From the NCBI GenBank assembly GCA_026400535.1, contig JAPLOU010000020.1, forward strand, positions 1-48,937: a DNA stretch of 48,937 bases, read 5' to 3'. The position numbers were made by a program, and so were the translations under genes. Origin of the DNA: Hyphomicrobiales bacterium (GTDB taxonomy: Bacteria; Pseudomonadota; Alphaproteobacteria; Rhizobiales; Beijerinckiaceae). Shown here one piece after another: positions 42,961-48,937 of the stretch. The notes under the pieces were generated by a model. The model was not told where the DNA came from. It did no database searches and was given only the letters and a program-made list of their open reading frames with translations. Numbering within the stretch: position 1 is the stretch's first letter; the number at the start of each line of letters is the position of its first letter.

Positions 42961-43971
42961 ATGCGTCTTTCGCGGTCCATTCTTTCGCTTTTCGCCGTGC
43001 TGGGCGTCGTCCTCGGCCTTGGTCTTTCAAGCCCCGCCACGGCGCAGCAGAACGCGCCGATCAACCCGACCGCCAGCTCCGTGCGCGAGGACCAGTTGCT
43101 GAATGCGCTCAAGCCCGGCGGCGCTGCCGAGATCGGCGGGCGCATCTCGATCCCCGACGGAACGGCGGCAACCCTGATCCGCCCGGCCGGGCGCGAATGG
43201 CGCGAGTTCCATCAGGGCACGATGCATCTGGTCGGCGCCATCGCCATCCTCGGCATGCTGGCCGTGCTGGTCGGCTTTTATCTCACGCGCGGCAAGATCA
43301 TGATCTCTGGCGGCCCGTCAGGTTCAACCATCACACGATTCGGGGCCTTTGACCGGTTCATCCACTGGACGACCGCCGGCTGCTTCATCGTGCTGGCGGT
43401 CAGCGGCCTCAACATCACCTTCGGCAAGGTGCTGCTGATGCCGATCATCGGCGAAGTCGGGTTCGCCGCGCTGTCCCAGCTCGGCAAGTATGCCCACAAC
43501 TACCTCGCTTTCCCCTTCATGATCGGCCTTGCACTGATGTTCCTGGCCTGGGTCAAGGACAACATCCCGGGCATGATCGATGTGCAATGGTTTGCGTCAG
43601 GAGGCGGACTGGTCGGCAAGGGACATCCCAAGGCCAAGCGCTTCAATGGCGGCCAGAAGATGGTGTTCTGGTCCGTGATCCTTGGCGGTGCGGCCCTCTC
43701 TGTCTCCGGCTGGTATCTTCTGTTTCCCTATACAGCAGGGGGTGTGCTCAACCTGCAGTTCTGGAACGTCGTGCACGGCATCGTCGGCGTCGTGCTGATC
43801 GGCGCGATGCTGGCCCATGCCTATATCGGCTCGATCGGCATGGAGGGCGCGTTTGATGCGATGGGCTCCGGCGAGGTCGATCTCAACTGGGCCAGGGAGC
43901 ATCACATCCTCTGGGTCGAGGACGAGATGAAGAAGGGTGTCATTCCGGCGCGCCTTCAGGCAGCGGAGTGA
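42961..43971 (+). CDS. fdhC: Formate dehydrogenase cytochrome b subunit
   Basis: A 336-aa membrane subunit that passes electrons to quinone. The start at 42961 has AGGAGGG upstream and gives a cleavable signal peptide (SILSLFAVLGVVLGLGLSS, then ATAQQ). Five hydrophobic helices follow. Haem-b histidines are likely in FIHWTTAG, YAHNYLAF, VVHGIVGV and LAHAYIGS. This is the diheme FdnI-type gamma subunit, in its longer form with an N-terminal periplasmic domain. It is the last structural gene before the strong terminator. Confidence 0.94.
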   Translation: MRLSRSILSLFAVLGVVLGLGLSSPATAQQNAPINPTASSVREDQLLNALKPGGAAEIGGRISIPDGTAATLIRPAGREWREFHQGTMHLVGAIAILGMLAVLVGFYLTRGKIMISGGPSGSTITRFGAFDRFIHWTTAGCFIVLAVSGLNITFGKVLLMPIIGEVGFAALSQLGKYAHNYLAFPFMIGLALMFLAWVKDNIPGMIDVQWFASGGGLVGKGHPKAKRFNGGQKMVFWSVILGGAALSVSGWYLLFPYTAGGVLNLQFWNVVHGIVGVVLIGAMLAHAYIGSIGMEGAFDAMGSGEVDLNWAREHHILWVEDEMKKGVIPARLQAAE

Positions 43972-44031
43972 CCGCTTCCGCGCTGACGGCGGAAGTCCCT
44001 TCCGCAAACTCCGATTTTTGATAAATGACAG

Positions 44032-44057
44032 CCGGGCGCAGGAGCGCCCGGTTTTTT
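44032..44057 (+). terminator. Rho-independent terminator after fdhC
   Basis: CCGGGCGC and GCGCCCGG form a perfect 8-bp stem around AGGA, followed directly by TTTTTTG. It is the clearest terminator in the window and ends the fdh transcript 60 bases after fdhC. A weaker hairpin (CTTCCGC at 43975, GCGGAAG at 43989) precedes it. It lies only 13 bases before mobB, so mobB-moeA expression needs read-through or a promoter inside this stretch. Confidence 0.92.
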
Positions 44058-44070
44058 GTTGGACGTGAGC

Positions 44071-44625
44071 ATGACGCGCGTGATCGGGCTGGCCGGCTGG
44101 AGCGGCGCCGGCAAAACCACACTTCTGGGCAAGCTGATCCCGCTCCTCATCGGTCGCGGCCTGACGGTCTCGACGATGAAGCACGCGCATCATGCCTTCG
44201 ACGTGGATGTTCCGGGCAAGGACTCCCACAACCACCGCCTGGCCGGCGCAAGCGAGGTTCTGGTCTCGTCCGGCCGACGCTGGGCGCTGATGCACGAGCT
44301 GCGCGGCGAACCGGAGGCGACGCTCGGCGCTCTGCTGACGAAACTGGCGCGCGTTGACCTGGTGATCGTCGAAGGCTTCAAGACCGGACCACACCGCAAG
44401 TTCGAGGTCCACCGCGCGGCGAACGGCAAGCCTCCGCTGCATCCGGGCGACCCCACCATCGTCGCGGTGGCGTCCGACGTGCCCTTCCCTGCGGCCCAGA
44501 GGCCTGTGGTGAACCTTGACGATACTGACGCCATCGCTGGCCTCGCGCTTGCCTTTGCCGAGCCTCTGGACGAGGTTCTGATCAAACTGTCCCGGAGCGA
44601 CCCCGATGGCCCAGCTCACGGATGA
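44071..44625 (+). CDS. mobB: Molybdopterin-guanine dinucleotide biosynthesis protein B
   Basis: A 184-aa P-loop GTP-binding protein that assists MobA in making MGD. The Walker A motif is GWSGAGKTTLLGKLI, followed by LTVSTMKHAHHAFDVDVPGK with the DxxGKDS-type region, and VDLVIVEGFK. The ATG at 44071 is chosen; the TTG-started extension lies inside the terminator. It overlaps moeA by 20 bases. The position right after fdhABC fits supply of cofactor to that enzyme. Confidence 0.95.
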   Translation: MTRVIGLAGWSGAGKTTLLGKLIPLLIGRGLTVSTMKHAHHAFDVDVPGKDSHNHRLAGASEVLVSSGRRWALMHELRGEPEATLGALLTKLARVDLVIVEGFKTGPHRKFEVHRAANGKPPLHPGDPTIVAVASDVPFPAAQRPVVNLDDTDAIAGLALAFAEPLDEVLIKLSRSDPDGPAHG

Positions 44626-45856
44626 CTGCTTTGCCTTCGGCGGTCCGCTGATGACCATCGAGGATGCGGCCCGCCTGATGGCCGCGCGCATCAGCCCGGC
44701 CGGTGGATCTGAACCGTGCCCGCTCCACGCCTGCCAGGGCCGCTATCTTGCGGCGGACCTGCTGGCCCCACTGCCGTTGCCGCCCTTCCGGAACTCTGCC
44801 GTGGACGGCTATGCGGTCCGGATCGTCGACCTGAACCCGGATGGCGAAACCACGCTGCCCGTCGCCGGACGGGTCGCGGCCGGTCATGCAGCTGCCGTGT
44901 CGGCACGGGGCGCCGCCATCCGTGTCTTCACCGGCGCGCCGATGCCCCCCGATGCCGACACGGTGTTCATGCAGGAAGACGTGGTGCTCGCGGGGCAGCA
45001 GGTCCGGCTTCCTGCGGGCCTCAGGCAGGGCGCCAACATGCGTCCTGAGGGTGAGGACGTCGCGCTTGGCGCCGTCGCCCTGACGGCCGGCACGCGGCTG
45101 GGACCGCAGCATCTGGCCATGGCGGCGGCGCTTGGCCAGTCATCCCTTGATGTCCGGCCCCGCCTTCGCGTGGGTGTGTTCTCGACCGGTGACGAGCTGG
45201 CCGAGCCGGGCGCGGCGCTCGGCCCTGCGGCCATCCATGATTCCAACCGCAGCATGCTCCTGGCGCTCGTGGCGCGGGCCGGGGCGGACGCGGTGGATCT
45301 CGGCATCATCCGCGACGCGCGCGGCGAACTGGCGGCGCGGCTCAAGGAGGCTGCCCGGCATTGCGACCTCGTACTGACCTCGGGCGGGGTGTCGACGGGC
45401 GAGGAAGACCACGTCAAGCCGGCGGTGGAAAGCATCGGTTCGCTGGTGTTCTGGCGCATCGCGATCAAGCCGGGACGACCCGTGGCCATGGGCGTGATCG
45501 ACGGGGCGGCCTTTGTCGGCCTGCCCGGCAACCCGGTCGCCGTCTATGTGACCTTCGCCTTTGTGGTCCGTCCGCTGCTGGCACGCTTGTCCGGCGCGAC
45601 ATGGCGCGAACCACGCCGGATGCCCGTGGTTGCGGCCTTTTCCTACACCAAGAAGGCCGGCCGGCGCGAATACGTGCGGGTCAGCCTGTCTCAGCGGACG
45701 GACGGGCTGTTCGAAGCGACAAAGCACGCCCGCGACGGGGCGGGCGTGCTCAGTTCCCTGACCGAGACAGACGGTCTTCTGGAGCTTGGCGATGACGTGA
45801 CCCGGCTCTCAGCCGGGGACAGCGCCGGTTTCATCGCCTATGGCGATCTGGCGTAA
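44606..45856 (+). CDS. moeA: Molybdopterin molybdenumtransferase
   Basis: Inserts molybdate into adenylylated molybdopterin. The 416-aa protein shows PLPPFRNSAVDGYAVR, FTGAPMPPDADTVFMQED, GVFSTGDELAEPG, DSNRSMLLALV, LTSGGVSTGEEDHVKPAVE and the binding loop GLPGNPVAVYVTF. All belong to the MoeA domain set (I-IV). It starts within mobB, so the two are coupled. With mobA and fdhD about 39 kb away, the window holds the late cofactor steps. Confidence 0.96.
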   Translation: MAQLTDDCFAFGGPLMTIEDAARLMAARISPAGGSEPCPLHACQGRYLAADLLAPLPLPPFRNSAVDGYAVRIVDLNPDGETTLPVAGRVAAGHAAAVSARGAAIRVFTGAPMPPDADTVFMQEDVVLAGQQVRLPAGLRQGANMRPEGEDVALGAVALTAGTRLGPQHLAMAAALGQSSLDVRPRLRVGVFSTGDELAEPGAALGPAAIHDSNRSMLLALVARAGADAVDLGIIRDARGELAARLKEAARHCDLVLTSGGVSTGEEDHVKPAVESIGSLVFWRIAIKPGRPVAMGVIDGAAFVGLPGNPVAVYVTFAFVVRPLLARLSGATWREPRRMPVVAAFSYTKKAGRREYVRVSLSQRTDGLFEATKHARDGAGVLSSLTETDGLLELGDDVTRLSAGDSAGFIAYGDLA

Positions 45857-45897
45857 GGGCGGGAGCCTTCCGGCCCCGCAAGACGTGCATGCGGCTG

Positions 45898-46053
45898 TCA
45901 GGATGTTGCCGCGCTCCTGGACTTCCAGCTGCAGCCGTCCGAGCTGCTCTGCTCGACCTGCGGCGCCTGCTGCGATGATGTCTGGGCCGTCGCCGCTGTC
46001 GTGGCGAGCGCGACAAGGACAAGGGCAAGGCTGGTGAGGCGAAGGGTCTTCAT
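45898..46053 (-). CDS. 51-aa secreted peptide, unknown
   Basis: A short gene with GGAGA 5 bases before the ATG. Residues 1-23 are a textbook signal peptide (KTLRLTSLALVLVALATTA, then ATA-Q). The mature part is about 28 residues, Gln/Ser-rich, with a single Cys41 (DGCSWKS). I recognise no family. It sits between moeA (convergent) and the TAXI-type protein, on the TAXI strand, 131 bases after it. A 12-bp palindrome lies just upstream. The single Cys could allow dimerisation in the periplasm. Confidence 0.6.
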   Translation of the reverse strand: MKTLRLTSLALVLVALATTAATAQTSSQQAPQVEQSSSDGCSWKSRSAATS

Positions 46054-46072
46054 CACAGTCTCTCCGTCATGA

Positions 46073-46084
46073 TCAGGGCCCTGA
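46073..46084. promoter_or_regulatory. 12-bp palindrome upstream of secreted peptide gene
   Basis: TCAGGGCCCTGA is perfectly self-complementary, and the next-but-one flanking bases (TG and CA) also pair. It lies 20 bases before the start codon of the 51-aa peptide gene. It could be an operator or a leader hairpin. Confidence 0.3.
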
Positions 46085-46184
46085 CCATCAGCGCCCGACT
46101 GGCAATATGACGCACACCGCGCGCCGCGCTAGATGTGGCGCTTGGGCCGGACACTGCGACGCAGCGACGCATGCTGGAGCGAGA

Positions 46185-47492
46185 TCACCCCTGATGCACC
46201 GCCTCGGGCAGGTCATTCAGGAAGCGCCGGCGCTCGATGATGGCGCGCGAAAGCTGGTCTATGGCGAGGCGATAGGCCGACAGGCCCGAATCATCGATGT
46301 GCTGCCGGGCCATGTTTTCGAGTGTGCGCGCCAGAATCACGTCGGCCTCGGTTTCCAGCTCGAGCAGCGTCGACAGTCCATCGGCGTCTCGCGCCTCGGT
46401 AATCATGGCGACGATGCGGGTCAGTCCCTCCATGGCGTTGCGCCGGCGCACGGACGAAGCCTGACTGAGCATGGCGGCGACGCCCGAGCCCAGCAGGGAG
46501 AAGGCCATCACGCCAAGATAGAACCAGTCACCGTAACGGTCGAAGAAGGTGCGTTCGTTGCCATCAAGATAGGCCGATGCGCCGTTGTGGACCGGCAAGG
46601 CCGAATCCTTGGCCGTGTTCGGCGCTTCGATGCCCTGCATGGCCGGCACCTCAACCGCCAGGGTGGCGCGCTGTGTCAGGATCATGCGCGTCAGCTCCGA
46701 GATGGTCGTGTCGGCGACCGTGGGGTCGGAGACAAGCCGATGGGTGACGGAAATCGTCGGCAACGGGTCTGCCGGTCGTGGCGGATCACCCCCAAAGGCG
46801 CCACGCACGATCTCGCCCGGCTCGAGGGCGCGATTGCGCGAGGCCAGCGCGTCGGCTTCCCGGATCGCGATGAAGGTTGCGTCATTGCCCCAGGCCTGCC
46901 TGATCAGGTTCACGCCCTGTGACAGGGTCCGCGCCGTCAGGGCGCCAACAGCAAACAGCGCCTCAATCTGCCCGTTCTGGACCGCAGCGGATATCTCGCT
47001 GGCGGGCAAGCCGATGATGAGGACCTCGTTCTGGGGCACCTCGTAGTAGTTGAGGACCGTCTTCAGCAGGTCGACATTGCCGACCGGATTGTTGACCACG
47101 CCGATCTTGCGGCCGCGAAGGTCGGCGATGCGCTCGATGTTGGTGGCCTTGGCCGTGACGATGAAGGGAAAGAAGCGGCGCGTGATCAGGACTGTTTCGC
47201 CCTTGGCCGGCATCGCGATGTCGGGACGGATGATCGCCAGTTCAGCGCGGCCCTTGTCAAGGGCAGCGGCACTGTCCGCAAGGCTCTCGGTGAGGACGAG
47301 CTTGAGCCGGACGCTGCTTTTCTCGCGGTTCAGGCTCTGCACGAAAGCGGCGGCCATGCGCACGTCTTCCGATCCGATCGGCCCGACGGCGAGGCGCAGC
47401 ACCGTGGGGGCCGTGGCCAGATGAAAGGACAGCGCGACGAGGGCCGACAGTGCAAACAAGCCGGCCAGCGCCAGAAATCCGCGTCGTCCCAT
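46185..47492 (-). CDS. TAXI family TRAP-type solute-binding protein, membrane anchored
   Basis: A 435-aa protein. The N-terminal segment (RGFLALAGLFALSALVALS) is a signal anchor. The binding domain (about residues 32-315) has the TAXI features: LAVGPIGSEDVRMAAAF, GRAELAIIRPDIA, LRGRKIGVVNNPVGN and the later VGALTARTLSQG. A second hydrophobic helix follows (DWFYLGVMAFSLLGSGVAAM), then about 90 helical residues that should lie in the cytoplasm. TRAP permease genes are absent nearby, so this may be a sensor-like or orphan receptor rather than a transport partner. Confidence 0.82.
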   Translation of the reverse strand: MGRRGFLALAGLFALSALVALSFHLATAPTVLRLAVGPIGSEDVRMAAAFVQSLNREKSSVRLKLVLTESLADSAAALDKGRAELAIIRPDIAMPAKGETVLITRRFFPFIVTAKATNIERIADLRGRKIGVVNNPVGNVDLLKTVLNYYEVPQNEVLIIGLPASEISAAVQNGQIEALFAVGALTARTLSQGVNLIRQAWGNDATFIAIREADALASRNRALEPGEIVRGAFGGDPPRPADPLPTISVTHRLVSDPTVADTTISELTRMILTQRATLAVEVPAMQGIEAPNTAKDSALPVHNGASAYLDGNERTFFDRYGDWFYLGVMAFSLLGSGVAAMLSQASSVRRRNAMEGLTRIVAMITEARDADGLSTLLELETEADVILARTLENMARQHIDDSGLSAYRLAIDQLSRAIIERRRFLNDLPEAVHQG

Positions 47493-47604
47493 GCGTCGAA
47501 TACCCCTCGTGTCCCTGCTTGACCTGGGATAAGCACAATCATGTCACATCTGTGGCCCGGGAAGCGAGGAGCTTTCAGGCCACGCCTTTCACAGTTCGGT
47601 CAGA

Positions 47605-48303
47605 ATGACGGCCTTCAGCATCAAGATCTGCGGTCTGAGCACGCCAGGGACGCTGTCTGCCGCCCTCGATTCCGGCGCGGACATGGTTGGCTTCGTGTTC
47701 CATCCAAAGAGCCCACGCTTCGCCACGCCGGAGCGCTTTGCCGACCTGGCGCGCCGGGTGGAGGGCCGCGCCCGCAAGGTCGCGCTGATGGTCAACCCCA
47801 CGGATGACGATGCCGCGGCCTGGGCGGACTGCATCGGGGCAGACCTCGTGCAGTTGCACGGGGCCGCGCTGCTGACCGGAGAGGACTGCGACGAGACACC
47901 GGAGCGTGTCGCCCAGCTTGGCCAGCGGTTGGCGCGGCCCATCTTGAAGGCCGTCGGCGTGTCGGCGCCGGCAGACCTTGCGCTGGCGCGCGCCTACCAG
48001 GACACCGCGGCCATGATCGTGCTCGACGCCAAGCCGCCGAAGGACGCCGCCTATCCCGGCGGCCATGGCCGGCCCTTCGACTGGGACATGCTGGCAGGGC
48101 TTGATCCGGCTCTGCCGGTGATGCTGTCGGGCGGGCTGACGCCGGCCAATGTGGCCGAGGCGATCGCGGTTGCGCGCAGCTGCGGAATCCATCTTGCCGG
48201 TGTCGACGTGTCCACTGGCGTCGAGAGCGGGCCCGGCGTAAAGGACATCGCGAAGATCGGGGATTTTGTCGCTGCGGCCCGCTCGGCTGCAGGACGCAGA
48301 TGA
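47605..48303 (+). CDS. trpF: Phosphoribosylanthranilate isomerase
   Basis: Third committed step of tryptophan synthesis (PRA to CdRP). The 232-aa TIM barrel has the start motif [12 protein letters not shown] with the catalytic Cys, [41 protein letters not shown] and the phosphate loop [14 protein letters not shown], then [16 protein letters not shown]. It is divergent from the TAXI gene over 112 bases, and trpB follows after 13 bases. Confidence 0.96.
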   Translation: MTAFSIKICGLSTPGTLSAALDSGADMVGFVFHPKSPRFATPERFADLARRVEGRARKVALMVNPTDDDAAAWADCIGADLVQLHGAALLTGEDCDETPERVAQLGQRLARPILKAVGVSAPADLALARAYQDTAAMIVLDAKPPKDAAYPGGHGRPFDWDMLAGLDPALPVMLSGGLTPANVAEAIAVARSCGIHLAGVDVSTGVESGPGVKDIAKIGDFVAAARSAAGRR

Positions 48304-48316
48304 AGAGACCAGCCAG

Positions 48317-48937
48317 ATGACCGTTCAACCCGTCCAGAACTCCTTCCGCAACGGGCCCGACGAGGCTGGGAAATTCGGCATTTTCGGTGGCCGTTTTGTC
48401 GCCGAAACGTTGATGCCGTTGATCCTCGATCTGGAAACGGCCTATTCGGACGCCAAGGCCGACCCCGCCTTCCGGAGCGGCCTTGACAGCTACCTGAAGC
48501 ACTATGTCGGCCGGCCGTCGCCGCTCTACTTCGCCGAGCGGCTGACCGAACACGTCCGTGGCCTCGGCAGCGCCACGGGCGGAACGGGTGGCGCGAAGAT
48601 CTACTTCAAACGCGACGAACTCAATCACACCGGCGCACACAAGGTGAACAACGTCACCGGCCAGATCATGCTGGCGATGCGCATGGGCAAGAAGCGCATC
48701 ATTGCGGAAACCGGCGCAGGACAGCATGGCGTCGCCACCGCGACCCTGTGCGCCCGCTTCGGCCTGCAATGCGTGGTCTACATGGGCGCGGTCGATGTCG
48801 AGCGGCAGAAGCCGAACGTGTTCCGCATGAAGATGCTGGGCGCGGAGGTCATTCCCGTGCAGTCCGGCACGAAGACGCTCAAGGACGCCATGAACGAAGC
48901 GCTGCGCGACTGGGTGACCAATGTGGCGGATACCTTC
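48317..48937 (+). CDS. trpB: Tryptophan synthase beta chain, 5' part (runs off right edge)
   Basis: Condenses indole with serine. The first 207 codons are present. Visible blocks are [32 protein letters not shown], the PLP-lysine region [15 protein letters not shown], and [18 protein letters not shown]. The insertion [10 protein letters not shown] before IYFKRDEL is common in alphaproteobacteria. trpA would be expected next, outside the window. Confidence 0.97.
   Translation, partial: MTVQPVQNSFRNGPDEAGKFGIFGGRFVAETLMPLILDLETAYSDAKADPAFRSGLDSYLKHYVGRPSPLYFAERLTEHVRGLGSATGGTGGAKIYFKRDELNHTGAHKVNNVTGQIMLAMRMGKKRIIAETGAGQHGVATATLCARFGLQCVVYMGAVDVERQKPNVFRMKMLGAEVIPVQSGTKTLKDAMNEALRDWVTNVADTF

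Noticed and set aside
1..48937. CRISPR arrays, tRNA or rRNA genes, insertion sequences, phage genes, toxin-antitoxin pairs
   Set aside because: None seen. The YdaS-like HTH could suggest a toxin-antitoxin pair, but it is fused to a TorD chaperone and has no toxin partner.

Overview
The window is about 65% G+C, tightly packed and typical of an alphaproteobacterium. A member of the Hyphomicrobiales (Rhizobiales) fits best. Reasons are the long two-domain dCTP deaminase, a second IF-1 with a tail, the formate dehydrogenase island with DUF3305/DUF3306 genes, a formate-region Tat mini-protein, TAXI and TRAP transporters and the trpF-trpB order. Genus cannot be fixed from the sequence alone. No rRNA, tRNA, insertion sequence, prophage or CRISPR array was seen. 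No gene-free stretch exceeds 300 bases.

Layout. 1-4.8 kb: start of a possible lipoprotein, then a leftward TRAP operon (dctP-dctQ-dctM) ending in aroQ, with a divergent TetR regulator. 4.65-6.4 kb: leftward fdhD-mobA and an unannotated 41-aa membrane peptide, all linked to formate dehydrogenase or molybdenum cofactor maturation. 6.6-7.8 kb: an O-antigen ligase-like membrane protein. 7.8-18.4 kb: a leftward dipeptide/oligopeptide ABC region with two substrate-binding/permease modules and one shared ATPase pair, preceded by a threonine dehydratase-like gene. 18.5-22.1 kb: rightward amide and amino-acid catabolism (an argE-like gene broken by a 73-bp tandem duplication, an M20 amidohydrolase, an FAD oxidoreductase). 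22.1-26.2 kb: the elongation factor P modification set (efp, divergent epmA-epmB, and a coupled flavoprotein). 26.2-32.3 kb: mixed housekeeping genes (infA copy, aldose epimerase, dcd, a CDP-alcohol transferase, apaG, an intact argE paralogue) and a WD40-cytochrome c fusion.

32.3-45.9 kb is the centrepiece: a complete respiratory formate dehydrogenase island. A divergent multi-cluster ferredoxin protein faces a translationally coupled accessory run (a ligase-fold protein and four DUF proteins). Next come a chaperone with an N-terminal helix-turn-helix domain, a Tat mini-protein, fdhA, fdhB and fdhC, a strong terminator, and mobB-moeA. Together with fdhD and mobA these genes cover catalytic subunits, export chaperone, sulfuration of the cofactor and its nucleotide attachment. 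The most unusual signal is the HTH-TorD fusion, with a 33-bp dyad over a candidate promoter just upstream of its own start. This suggests a chaperone that also senses the state of the enzyme and regulates its operon.

45.9-48.9 kb: a 51-aa secreted peptide gene, an orphan TAXI-type binding protein anchored at both ends, then trpF and the 5' part of trpB, which runs off the right edge.
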